DNA of 64,000 nucleotides from JAFGCY01 sp964609245 (GTDB lineage Bacteria > 4484-113 > JAFGCY01), in assembly GCA_964609245.1 (NCBI GenBank), contig CAZSSB010000011.1, positions 12,067 to 76,066 of the forward strand, read 5' to 3'. The translations under genes and the position numbers were made by a program. The number at the start of each line of letters is the position of its first letter. Positions within the stretch are counted from its first letter, which is position 1. This document shows positions 8,050-16,210 of this stretch, piece by piece. Below the pieces are notes generated by a model that saw nothing but the letters and a program-made list of their open reading frames with translations, made no database searches and was not told the origin of the DNA.

Positions 8050-9486
8050 CTACATGTCCGGCATGATCTGGGTGACCTTGCGCCGCCGCTGCGCCACACC
8101 GGAGTCGTGCGCTGCGTGTGCCACCGCCCGAGCCACGGATTTGGAGACGCGCCGGTCGAATACTGATGGGATGATGTAGTCGGGCCCCAGCTTCTTCGGC
8201 TCCACGCAGTCGGCGATCGCATTGGCTGCAGCCAGCTTCATCTCTTCATTGATGTCGCGGGCGTGTGCGTCCAGCGCGCCGCGGAAGATGCCGGGGAAGC
8301 ACAGCACGTTGTTGATCTGATTCGGGTAGTCGCTGCGTCCGGTGGCGATTACGGCTGCGTACTTCACCGCCTCCTCCGGTTTCACCTCGGGCACCGGATT
8401 GGACATCGCGAAGATGATCGGATCGCGCGCCATGGTCTTGATCCATTCCGGCTCCAGCAGATTGGGACCTGACAGCCCGAGGAACAGATCCGCACCCTCG
8501 AGCGCGGTCTGCAAATCGCCCTGAACCTTGTCGGGATTGGTGTGGCTGGCAAACCACTCCTTCATCTCATTGCCGCCGGTGTCACGTCCGTCGTACAGGA
8601 TGCCCTTACGGTCGATGCCGATGATGTTCGGCACGCCCGCCGCCATTAGGATCTTGGAGCAGGCGATGCCGGCGGCACCGACTCCCAGCACCACCACCTT
8701 GAGGTCGCCGTGCCGCTTCTTGACCAGCCGCAGAGCATTCTGCAGCGCCGCCAACACTACGACCGCTGTGCCGTGCTGATCGTCGTGGAACACCGGGATA
8801 TCGACGAGTTCCTTCAGCTGCTCCTCGATGTAGAAGCATCGTGGCGCCGAGATATCCTCGAGATTGATCCCGCCGAAGGTCGGCGCGATCTGCCGGCAGA
8901 ACTCGACGATCTTGTCGGGATCGTTCTCGGCGATACACAGAGGGAAGGCGTCAACGCCGCCGAAATCCTTGAACAGCATTGCCTTGCCTTCCATCACGGG
9001 CATCGCGCCTTCCGGTCCAAGATCGCCCAGTCCCAGGACTGCCGTACCGTCCGAAACAACCGCCACGGTGTTCTTCTTGATGGTCAGCGCCCAGGCCCGG
9101 CTGGGGTCCTCGGCCACGTAGGATGACACGCGTCCCACGCCCGGTGTGTAGGCCATTGAGAGCTGGGAACGCGTCTTCAGCTCGAATTTGCCTTCGACGG
9201 TGAGCTTCCCGCCGAGGTGCATACGGAAGGTCTCATCCGAGACGGCGATGACCTTGATGTCCGCGACCGTCTTGACCGCCGCAGTGATGCGACGCTCGTG
9301 GTCGGGATCGGAGCAGTGGATGGTGAAGTCGCGAGTCCAGGACTCGGAGCTCTGATCCACCAGGTCGATCGCGCCGATCAGGCCGCCGGTCTCGGCCACG
9401 ACCCCGAGAATCGTGTGCACCATGCCCACCTGGCGTTTGCCTTCGATGCGCATAGTAATCGTGTAACTGGATATGTGCGAGATCAT
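8050..9486 (-). CDS. NAD(P)-dependent malic enzyme with N-terminal ACT domain
   Basis: The enzyme decarboxylates malate oxidatively to pyruvate. Residues 1 to about 75 form an ACT-like ligand-binding domain (VGMVHTILGVVAETGGLIGAIDLVD). The catalytic part starts near 85 with AYTPGVGRV and continues with SDGTAVLGLGDLGPEGAMPV, EGKAMLFKDFGGVDAFPLCI, FHDDQHGTAVVVLAAL and the nucleotide-binding GVGAAGIACSKIL. The 478-residue length is usual for the ACT form. The gene follows oadGAB on the same strand after a 183-base gap that holds its own promoter. Together they link malate, oxaloacetate and pyruvate. Confidence 0.92.
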   Translation of the reverse strand: MISHISSYTITMRIEGKRQVGMVHTILGVVAETGGLIGAIDLVDQSSESWTRDFTIHCSDPDHERRITAAVKTVADIKVIAVSDETFRMHLGGKLTVEGKFELKTRSQLSMAYTPGVGRVSSYVAEDPSRAWALTIKKNTVAVVSDGTAVLGLGDLGPEGAMPVMEGKAMLFKDFGGVDAFPLCIAENDPDKIVEFCRQIAPTFGGINLEDISAPRCFYIEEQLKELVDIPVFHDDQHGTAVVVLAALQNALRLVKKRHGDLKVVVLGVGAAGIACSKILMAAGVPNIIGIDRKGILYDGRDTGGNEMKEWFASHTNPDKVQGDLQTALEGADLFLGLSGPNLLEPEWIKTMARDPIIFAMSNPVPEVKPEEAVKYAAVIATGRSDYPNQINNVLCFPGIFRGALDAHARDINEEMKLAAANAIADCVEPKKLGPDYIIPSVFDRRVSKSVARAVAHAAHDSGVAQRRRKVTQIMPDM

Positions 9487-9573
9487 GCCTTCACCTTAGT
9501 TTCAGGGTTATTAGTTGCGGGGGGAGCTATCAGCGGCGCAAGCTGTCGCCTTGGCTGACCTCCGACACTCACT

Positions 9574-9602
9574 AGTATAGCCCGCGTCGAGCGACTCGTC
9601 AG
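9574..9602 (-). promoter_or_regulatory. Promoter of malic enzyme gene (CTGACG-17-TATACT)
   Basis: On the minus strand CTGACG (9597-9602) is separated by 17 bases from TATACT (9574-9579). The leader to the ATG at 9486 is about 80 bases. Confidence 0.45.
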
Positions 9603-9669
9603 CAACAATGAAACGGCCCAACTGGGGCTCTTTGCAGCGGCACGGGAATGCGTCTCGGCCTGATCCCGC

Positions 9670-10977
9670 CTAGGGCACCAGGACCTTCAAAGTCAGCAGC
9701 ACGCCTGCCGCCACCGCCGAGCCCAGTACACCGGCGACATTGGGACCCATGGCGTGCATCAGCAGCACGTTCTCCGGGTCCGCCTTGGCTCCTTCCACCT
9801 GAGAGACACGTGCCGCCATCGGCACCGCCGACACGCCCGCGGAACCGATCAGCGGGTTGATCTTGGTGTGGGACAGCAGGTTCATCAGCTTGGCCATCAA
9901 TACGCCGCCAGCCGTACCGATAGCGAAGGCGATCACGCCCATCACCAGGATTCCCAGGGTCTCGATGTTCAGGAAAAGCTGCGCCGACAGCTTCACGCCC
10001 ACGCCAAGCCCCAGGAAGATCGTGACGATGTTGATCAGGGCGTTCTGCGTGGTGTTCGACAGCCGCTCTACCACACCGCACTCCCGCATCAGGTTGCCGA
10101 ACATGAAGAAGCCAATCAGCGGTGCGGCGCTGGGCAACAGCAGGATACACAGCCCCAGCGTCGCCAGCGGGAAAATGATCTTCTCCAGCCTGCCTACATA
10201 GCGCAGCTGCTCCATCCTGATACGACGCTCGGACTCGGTCGTCAAGAGTCGCATGATCGGCGGCTGGATCACCGGCACGAGCGCCATGTAGGAATACGCA
10301 GCGACGGCGATCGCCCCCAGCAGTTCCGGCGACAGCTGGCTGGACAGGAAGATCGACGTGGGCCCGTCGGCACCGCCGATGATCCCAATGGAGGCAGCGT
10401 CGAGCAGATCGAAATCGATGCCCGGCACCCACTTCGACAGCAGCAGCGAGCCGATCAGGGTGGTGAATATGCCAAACTGGGCCGCGGCCCCCAGCAGCGC
10501 CGTTTTCGGATTCGCCAGCATCGGGCCGAAGTCGGTCATGGCCCCGACGCCCATGAAGATCAGCAAGGGGAATATCCCGGTGGCGATCCCGATGTCGTAA
10601 ATCATGTACAGCACGCCACCCTCGTCGCTGATGCCGGCCAGCGGGACGTTGGCCAGGATGCACCCGAAGCCGATTGGCACCAGCAGCAGAGGTTCAAACT
10701 TGCGCTTGATCGCCAGGTAGAGCAGCAACAGGCCGACCCCGATCATGAGGAGCCGGCCGATGCCGTTAATCCAGCCACCGTCCTCGGGCACGAGAAAGCC
10801 GTAGACGCCCGTGGTCTTCAAAAACTCGACGACCAGTTCGCCTGCCGGTGGCAGCTGATGCACCTCCGGCCGTTCGGCTACAGCCTCGGCAGCGAACAGC
10901 GGGGCGGCAGCCGCGAGCGTCAACACGACGAGAATGGCCAGGGCCGCCGCGCAGAGTGCTCTCATCATCGCGTGCAT
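9670..10977 (-). CDS. oadB: Sodium-translocating decarboxylase, beta subunit
   Basis: This integral membrane subunit decarboxylates carboxybiotin and pumps sodium ions out. The 435 residues start with a hydrophobic segment that looks like a cleavable signal or an extra helix. Multiple membrane segments follow, together with the family motifs GVGAMTDFGPMLANP, GGADGPTSIFLSSQL (the Asp is the known Na+-binding residue), GVSAVPMAARVSQ and MGPNVAGVLGSAVAAG. It starts 3 bases after the oadA stop. The same subunit type is used by methylmalonyl-CoA and glutaconyl-CoA decarboxylases; the partner oadA decides for oxaloacetate. Confidence 0.94.
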   Translation of the reverse strand: MHAMMRALCAAALAILVVLTLAAAAPLFAAEAVAERPEVHQLPPAGELVVEFLKTTGVYGFLVPEDGGWINGIGRLLMIGVGLLLLYLAIKRKFEPLLLVPIGFGCILANVPLAGISDEGGVLYMIYDIGIATGIFPLLIFMGVGAMTDFGPMLANPKTALLGAAAQFGIFTTLIGSLLLSKWVPGIDFDLLDAASIGIIGGADGPTSIFLSSQLSPELLGAIAVAAYSYMALVPVIQPPIMRLLTTESERRIRMEQLRYVGRLEKIIFPLATLGLCILLLPSAAPLIGFFMFGNLMRECGVVERLSNTTQNALINIVTIFLGLGVGVKLSAQLFLNIETLGILVMGVIAFAIGTAGGVLMAKLMNLLSHTKINPLIGSAGVSAVPMAARVSQVEGAKADPENVLLMHAMGPNVAGVLGSAVAAGVLLTLKVLVP

Positions 10978-10980
10978 CGC

Positions 10981-12774
10981 CTAAGCAATCACCAGCAACA
11001 GATCGCCGGCCTTGACCACCTGGCCCTGTTCAACATTGATACTGGCGACCTTGCCACCAGCCGGGGCCACGATTTCGGTTTCCATCTTCATCGCCTCCAG
11101 CACCAGCAGTACGTCACCTTGCTTCACGGTGTCTCCAACCTTGACCTTGAAACTGAGCACGTTGCCCGGGACTTTCGCCTTGACCTCGTTACCGGCTCCG
11201 ACGGCAGCTGGCGTTGCGGGGGCTTCCTGGACCGCCACTACCGCCCCGCTGGACTCCTCAACCACGACGTGAAACAGCTCGCCGTCAACGGTGACCTTGT
11301 ACTCCCCCTTGCCGTTCCCAGCCGGTGACGCGGCCACGGGCGCGGGCGTGGGCGCAGCTTCCTGTGCTGCTTCAGGCTCGGTTTTGCGAACCCGGATCTC
11401 GAAGTTGCCCTTGAGGAAGTCCAGCCCCTTGTTGCCACCAGGCGTGGCCAGCGCGCCGACGATGAAGATGTTCTCGTCGGTCACCGGCAAGCCTTCTTCC
11501 TCGAGGATCTTCCGGGCCTTGGGGATGCCCGGCTCGATGATTTCGAGGGGATCTCCGGTGAAACGAGGCTTGCCCATTTGCTCTTCGGCGATCTTGACCA
11601 CTTCCGGATCAGGCTCCACTGGCGTACGCCCGAAGTAGCCCAGCACCATCTTGCCGTAGCCATCGGTGATCTTCTTCCACGGCCCCTGCGTCACGTTGGC
11701 GTAGGCCTGCTGGAAGTAGAACTGGCTTACCGGCGTAACCGACGTACCGAAACCGCCCTTGGCCACGCACTCACTCATCGCCTCGATCACCTGCGGATAC
11801 AAGTGCAGCGTACCGGTGTCGCGCATCATCATCGTGTTGGCGGTGAGGGCGCCGCCCGGCATCGGCGACAGGATCACTTCCGAGGAGACTTTCTGGGCTT
11901 CGGCCGGGAAGAAGTAGTCCTTGAAGCACTCCCGCGCCACCGAGTTGGCTTCCATAACCTTCTTCACGTCGATATCGAGCGTGTATTCGGTGCCCTTCAA
12001 CGCGTGCCACATCGACAGCAGGTCAGGCTGGGCCGTCCCACCGGAGAGCGGAGCCCGCGCGCAGCAGACTCCATCCGCGCCCGCTTCGACCGCTGCCTTG
12101 TAGCAGGTGATGCCCGTGCCGGCGGTCTCGTGGGAATGCATCCAGATCGTCGTGTCGTCGCCCAGCAGCTTGCGAGCGCCCTTGATGGTGTCATAGACCT
12201 TCTGGGGATTGGATGTGCCCGAGGCATCCTTGAACACCACCGAGTGGTACGGCAACTCCGCTTCCAGGATCTGGCGCAGCACGCTGACGTAGTATTCCGC
12301 GTCATGGCTGCCCGTGCAGCCCGGCGGCAGCTCCATCATGGTCACCGCAACCTGGTGATGCAGTCCGGCTTCAACAATGCACTTGCCTGAGTAGACCAGG
12401 TTGCGAACGTCGTTTAGCGCGTCAAAGTTGCGGATGTGGCTGATGCCGTGCTTGGCGAACATCTGGGCGTGCAGGTTGATCATGTCCTTGGGCTGGGCTG
12501 ACAGCGCCACGACGTTGATCCCGCGTGCCAGGGTCTGCAGATTGGCCTGCGGGCCGGCAGTCTTGCGGAAGGCGTCCATCATATCGAAGGCCGACTCGCC
12601 GCAATACAGGAACAGGCTCTGGAAACGCGCCCCGCCACCGGCCTCGAAGTGTGTGATTCCTGCATCCACGGCAGCTTCGACCGCCGGCAGGAAGTCCTCG
12701 GTCAGTGCCCGAGCACCAAACACGGACTGGAATCCGTCCCGGTAGGACGTGTCCATAAACTGTATCTTCTTCAA
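10981..12774 (-). CDS. oadA: Oxaloacetate decarboxylase alpha subunit with biotinyl domain
   Basis: The cytosolic alpha subunit moves the carboxyl group of oxaloacetate to biotin. Residues 1 to about 460 are the HMGL-like carboxyltransferase TIM barrel and the PYC_OADA domain: DTSYRDGFQSVFG, VVFKDASGTSNP with the catalytic Lys, and IWMHSHETAGTG with the metal-binding His-x-His. A linker rich in Ala and Pro follows, then a lipoyl/biotinyl domain with the biotinylation motif EAMKMETE at about residue 562. The linker region carries a further small domain-like stretch (GEYKVTVDGELFHVVV). Pyruvate carboxylase subunit B is the main alternative, but oadB and oadG flank it. Confidence 0.92.
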   Translation of the reverse strand: MKKIQFMDTSYRDGFQSVFGARALTEDFLPAVEAAVDAGITHFEAGGGARFQSLFLYCGESAFDMMDAFRKTAGPQANLQTLARGINVVALSAQPKDMINLHAQMFAKHGISHIRNFDALNDVRNLVYSGKCIVEAGLHHQVAVTMMELPPGCTGSHDAEYYVSVLRQILEAELPYHSVVFKDASGTSNPQKVYDTIKGARKLLGDDTTIWMHSHETAGTGITCYKAAVEAGADGVCCARAPLSGGTAQPDLLSMWHALKGTEYTLDIDVKKVMEANSVARECFKDYFFPAEAQKVSSEVILSPMPGGALTANTMMMRDTGTLHLYPQVIEAMSECVAKGGFGTSVTPVSQFYFQQAYANVTQGPWKKITDGYGKMVLGYFGRTPVEPDPEVVKIAEEQMGKPRFTGDPLEIIEPGIPKARKILEEEGLPVTDENIFIVGALATPGGNKGLDFLKGNFEIRVRKTEPEAAQEAAPTPAPVAASPAGNGKGEYKVTVDGELFHVVVEESSGAVVAVQEAPATPAAVGAGNEVKAKVPGNVLSFKVKVGDTVKQGDVLLVLEAMKMETEIVAPAGGKVASINVEQGQVVKAGDLLLVIA

Positions 12775-12816
12775 CTCGATCTCTCCCGGCTGTGATTGGT
12801 TATCAAGGGTGTGAGG

Positions 12817-13065
12817 CTACCCGCGCGTGCGCGCAGCCCGATGGGCAGCGATTGCCGCCGTGATCGCGGCGATTTGCCTGCTTCTTCTTGCTTCCAGACC
12901 AGCCTGCTGCACTGTCTGAGGCGCGGAGGCCAGGGCGGCCACCTCGCCGGCGGTCTCTCTCGCCAGAATCCTGGAACAGACGTGGATTACGGCGATGAGG
13001 AGGGTCAGGAAGACGAAGACAACACTCATGCCCAAGAGCGCAAGAACCGTACCAGCACCCAGCAT
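12817..13065 (-). CDS. oadG: Oxaloacetate decarboxylase gamma subunit, OadG-like
   Basis: This is an 82-residue protein with one N-terminal membrane helix (about 5-29: LALLGMSVVFVFLTLLIAVIHV) and a basic, Ala-rich cytosolic tail. That is the layout of OadG, which anchors and assembles the decarboxylase complex. The sequence itself is poorly conserved in this family, so the call relies on size, the GMSVVFVFL core and the position directly upstream of oadA and oadB. The usual C-terminal His-rich zinc site is weak (IAAHRAARTRG). It is the first gene of the operon. Confidence 0.75.
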   Translation of the reverse strand: MLGAGTVLALLGMSVVFVFLTLLIAVIHVCSRILARETAGEVAALASAPQTVQQAGLEARRSRQIAAITAAIAAHRAARTRG

Positions 13066-13176
13066 CTGCCTGCTTACACTCCTGCTTCCGCGTTAATACC
13101 TGCTCTCGGGACAATGGATGGATACCATGATCCCGCCCATATTCATGTGCCAACTTGTGGCGTTTGCGATGCGGCA

Positions 13177-13182
13177 ATTATA
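13177..13182 (-). promoter_or_regulatory. -10 box of the oadGAB operon (TATAAT)
   Basis: A perfect TATAAT on the minus strand implies a leader of about 105 bases before oadG. No clear -35 is seen at 16-18 bases. Confidence 0.45.
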
Positions 13183-13220
13183 GCGTAGGCAGGTTCCGGT
13201 CTCGATCATTCAGCGGTTCT

Positions 13221-13240
13221 CTGGTCACGGCGGTGACCAG
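13221..13240. promoter_or_regulatory. 8-4-8 perfect inverted repeat between oadG and the GT9 gene
   Basis: CTGGTCAC-GGCG-GTGACCAG is a perfect palindrome between the divergent -10 boxes at 13177-13182 (minus) and 13276-13281 (plus). It has no T-run, so it is more like an operator than a terminator. Confidence 0.45.
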
Positions 13241-13265
13241 ATGACTGACTGCGGTGGGGGAGAAG

Positions 13266-13297
13266 CCCGCAGGGCTATAATACAGCCCTTGCGGGCA
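13266..13297. promoter_or_regulatory. 12-bp inverted repeat with the GT9 -10 box at its centre
   Basis: Arms GCCCGCAGGGCT and AGCCCTTGCGGGC pair with one bulged T around the loop ATAATAC. The loop and last arm base contain TATAAT (13276-13281), which lies 7 bases before an in-frame TTG at 13289. A protein bound here would cover the promoter and the start codon. Confidence 0.5.
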
Positions 13298-14341
13298 CTC
13301 AGGGCAAAACGTGTCGTAATCGTCGACTGGTCCATGATCGGGGACCTCATTATGCTCAGTCCCTGTGTGAGAGCGATTCGGCTGCACTTCCCCGAAGCTC
13401 ATCTGGCCATCCTGGGTCAGCCGATCAGCATTGCCACCTACAAGCACCACCCGGATGTCAACGAACTGATTCCCTATGACCGGTCGCAAGGCGACTATGA
13501 TATCCAGTCGTTTCGCAAGGCCGTTCGACTGCTGCGCGGATCGCGCTTCGACCTCGGTTTCGTGTTCCACAACAGTATCGGCAGCGCTCTTATGACGTTC
13601 ATGGGCCGGGTGCGACAACGGGTTGGCTACCGATACGAGGGCCGCGATCTGCTGCTGACACATCGATTCCGCCTGCCGGAGCGGCGTCAGCATTTGATTG
13701 AGACCAAGGCCGATCTACTGCGATCGTGCGGAATCACCGTGGATGATCTCGGCGAGCGGGTCTTCATCGACGAGGGAAGCGCGCGGCGGTGGGTGCACGA
13801 GACGCTGGGGCCGAACTTCGGACGCAACCGTCCGGTGATTGCCGTCAGCATCGGCGCCACCAAGGACTTCAAGCACTGGTCAGCGGCAGGACTGCATGCC
13901 TTTCTAAACCGCTTCCCGGTCAACAGCGCGGACTTCGTGTTCCTGGGTGCGCCGGCGGAGCGGCGGCTCTATGAGGGCGTGTACAGCTACAACAACACCG
14001 TGGTCGATCTGGTGGGCCAGACGACAGTCGAAGAACTGACGTGGGCGATTGACCGTGCCGACCTGTTTGTCGGACCGGACAGCGGACCGATGCATCTGGC
14101 ACTGGGCCGCAACACGCCCGTGGTGGCGCTCTTTGGGCCCACTGATCCGACACGCTGCGGACCGTACCAGAGCGACAGGGCGGTGGTCGTCCGCGCGGAG
14201 CGTATCTGCCCGCGCTGCGAAGTGCAGTACGGCAAGAACATCAGGCAGTGTCTGCATACCGTGGACCCGGAAGAGGCTTACTGCGCCGCGATCGGGTTGC
14301 TCGCCCAGCATTGCTCCCGCTGGAGCATAGACAAGGCCTGA
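13289..14341 (+). CDS. Glycosyltransferase family 9 (heptosyltransferase-like)
   Basis: GT9 enzymes transfer heptose or related sugars from nucleotide-sugar donors, usually to the lipopolysaccharide inner core, on the cytosolic face of the inner membrane. The protein is 350 residues from this start. The N-terminal Rossmann half has VVIVDWSMIGDLIMLSPCVRAIR, split here as the usual IGDhhhhTP motif, and the C-terminal half has FVGPDSGPMHLALGRNTPVVALFGPTDP in two pieces (GPDSGPMHLA and ALFGPTDPTRCGP). I chose the TTG at 13289 because a perfect TATAAT stands 7 bases before it; an in-frame ATG at 13241 lies upstream of that promoter. Confidence 0.82.
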   Translation: MRALRAKRVVIVDWSMIGDLIMLSPCVRAIRLHFPEAHLAILGQPISIATYKHHPDVNELIPYDRSQGDYDIQSFRKAVRLLRGSRFDLGFVFHNSIGSALMTFMGRVRQRVGYRYEGRDLLLTHRFRLPERRQHLIETKADLLRSCGITVDDLGERVFIDEGSARRWVHETLGPNFGRNRPVIAVSIGATKDFKHWSAAGLHAFLNRFPVNSADFVFLGAPAERRLYEGVYSYNNTVVDLVGQTTVEELTWAIDRADLFVGPDSGPMHLALGRNTPVVALFGPTDPTRCGPYQSDRAVVVRAERICPRCEVQYGKNIRQCLHTVDPEEAYCAAIGLLAQHCSRWSIDKA

Positions 14342-14478
14342 GAGCCTGGGTCACATGCCGGGAAGCTCTCGTGTCTGGTGGTAGCATAACCGCAGCGGTA
14401 TGGATAGAGCCTGGCTTTAACAGATTGCGTCGCCGGAGCGATGAAATAGCTAGCGGACCCGGCGAGGGTAAGTTGTAA

Positions 14479-15525
14479 ATGCCGAATCGAAACCCAACCA
14501 GGACACCCGCAGGCTTGCCGATCCTGCTGGCGGTGATGGTGCTGCTGCTGCCGGCGAGCCCGGCCAACTCCGCGCCTTGCACGCTCGACATCGGCAGTCC
14601 GGCGCCGCTGCTGAGCGGCGTGGACATCCTCGGTCACTCCCAGGAGCTGACGGAACTGCGTGGCAAGTGGGTCTACATCGACTTCTGGGCAACGTGGTGC
14701 AAGCCCTGCCTGCGCAAGCTACCCGGTGTGGTGGATCTGCAGGAGGAGATGGGGCAGCGGTCGGACTTCACGGTGCTCTCGGTGAGCCTCGATCAGGCCG
14801 AGTCGGAGGACAAGATCCGTGAAGTGGCCGACGAGTACGGCGTGCGCTTCCCGGTAGTCTACGATGGCGACGGCTGGCTCAGCGACAACGCCCGCAACTG
14901 GTGCGTCGACGCCATCCCGGCCACTTTCCTGGTTGATCCGCAGGGCCGGTTGGTGGCCCGTGACCTGTCGACCGAACAAGCCCGCCAGATGGTCGCGGGC
15001 GCGGACAGCCCCAGCTATCGCCCGTTGATGGTCGCCGTCACCGAGGCGTTGCTGCCTGACTCACGGACCACCGGCCTGGATACCATGCGTGACCTCCAGC
15101 TGACCGTCGACATGCTGCCCGGCAGCCCGGCCGTCAACAGCTACCAGCTGCAGGTGATGTTCGTGCGCGAGCCAGGCGCCGCCGAGGCGGAGTTGCTGGC
15201 TTACGCCATGGACGTCTGGCTGGCGCCGACGGCCAGTTCTGAGCCATCCCGCATCGACTTGAGGCCACTGCAGGCCGAGAACGGCGACAGCGCCTGGGCC
15301 AGTATCGCGCCCAACCAGTCAGTGATCACAATCGATCCGCGGAGCCACCCCAGCATCTCAGCTGCAGTGGATCCTGCAACCAGAACCTACAGCTTCCTGC
15401 TGCCGCTGCCCAGCAGCTGCACGGAGATTGCGTACCGCCTGTCGTTGTTCAATGAGACGCTTGGCCAGTACGTCAGCAATGGTGTAAGGCGCACTCGGCT
15501 GGCACCCGGTTCCTCTGCCTACTAG
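14479..15525 (+). CDS. Secreted TlpA/ResA-like thioredoxin with C-terminal extension
   Basis: This is an extracytoplasmic thiol-disulfide protein. A signal peptide ends near ANSAPC (about residue 32). The thioredoxin domain at about 35-175 has GSPAPLLSGVDILG, the active site FWATWCKPCLRKLP, and the TlpA-type VDAIPATFLVDPQGRLV with the cis-Pro. Residues 180-348 form an extra domain of no clear family, predicted beta-rich. Proteins of this class reduce haem-binding or other periplasmic cysteines. The 137-base gap upstream carries a possible TAGCAT at 14382-14387 and a GAGGGT ribosome site. Confidence 0.85.
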   Translation: MPNRNPTRTPAGLPILLAVMVLLLPASPANSAPCTLDIGSPAPLLSGVDILGHSQELTELRGKWVYIDFWATWCKPCLRKLPGVVDLQEEMGQRSDFTVLSVSLDQAESEDKIREVADEYGVRFPVVYDGDGWLSDNARNWCVDAIPATFLVDPQGRLVARDLSTEQARQMVAGADSPSYRPLMVAVTEALLPDSRTTGLDTMRDLQLTVDMLPGSPAVNSYQLQVMFVREPGAAEAELLAYAMDVWLAPTASSEPSRIDLRPLQAENGDSAWASIAPNQSVITIDPRSHPSISAAVDPATRTYSFLLPLPSSCTEIAYRLSLFNETLGQYVSNGVRRTRLAPGSSAY

Positions 15526-15548
15526 CCACCTACAGCGGGAGGTACCCC

Positions 15549-16193
15549 ATGGCACACGATTGGATCTCCCCCAGCCGGCTGTGGCTGGTTCTGGACCGCC
15601 ACGCCGCTGAGCCACGGACGCTGCCGGAAGTGACCCGGCTGGCGGTCTCGGGAGGGGTCGATGCCGTGCTGTGTCGAATCAAGGATGCCCCGGAGGCGGA
15701 TGTAGCGCGGCTGGCGTCGGAAGTGCGTGAAGCTTGCCGCGAACTCCGCGTGCCCTTCGTGATGAGTCATTTCCCGGACCTCGCCGTCAGTCTGGAAGCC
15801 GATGCGATCCAGTTGGGCATCGCCGATCCGCCCATCCAAGAAGTGCGCCAGCTGATCGGCTCCTCGCTGGCGGTCGGCTTCTCGACGCACGGGGTAGGGG
15901 AGGCACAGGACTGCCTTGCCGCCGGTGCGGACTACGTCTTTGTCGGCCCGGTCTTCCCCACGCCTGAGAAGCTGAAGTACGGCCCGCCACTGGGACTTGG
16001 CGTCGTCCCCGACGCCGCCGCGCTGCCTGGACCGGTGGTTTTCATCGGCGGCATCAACTTGGCCAACGCCAGTTCGATCGTCCAGGCGGGCGGCCTGCGC
16101 GTCGCTGCCATCGGAGCTTTGCAGCGTGTCGCTGACCCGCGTGCGGCCGCAATGGCGCTAGCCGCCGAACTCGGTTCGGGCCGACTCCCGTGA
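15549..16193 (+). CDS. thiE: Thiamine phosphate synthase family (ThiE/TenI)
   Basis: ThiE joins HMP-pyrophosphate and thiazole phosphate to make thiamine phosphate. The 214-residue TIM barrel has GGVDAVLCRIKDA, ADAIQLG, GFSTHGVGEAQ, GADYVFVGPVFPTPEK, and the phosphate-binding FIGGINLAN near the end. Some ThiE active-site residues differ (for example LCRIKD in place of the usual QLREK), so it may be a TenI-like relative rather than a true synthase. A GGGAGGT ribosome site stands just before the ATG. The 23-base gap from the TlpA gene suggests cotranscription and leaves no room for a TPP riboswitch. Confidence 0.75.
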   Translation: MAHDWISPSRLWLVLDRHAAEPRTLPEVTRLAVSGGVDAVLCRIKDAPEADVARLASEVREACRELRVPFVMSHFPDLAVSLEADAIQLGIADPPIQEVRQLIGSSLAVGFSTHGVGEAQDCLAAGADYVFVGPVFPTPEKLKYGPPLGLGVVPDAAALPGPVVFIGGINLANASSIVQAGGLRVAAIGALQRVADPRAAAMALAAELGSGRLP

Positions 16194-16210
16194 ACCGCTC
16201 TCAGCACGCG

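Noticed and set aside
9754..11328. A 524-codon plus-strand frame opposite oadB and oadA
   Set aside because: It is a shadow of genes with clear family motifs; the translation is repetitive His/Gln/Asp-rich sequence.
13241..13288. ATG at 13241 as the start of the GT9 gene
   Set aside because: It lies upstream of the perfect TATAAT at 13276-13281 and immediately after a palindrome with no ribosome site. The extra 16 residues are not part of the GT9 fold.
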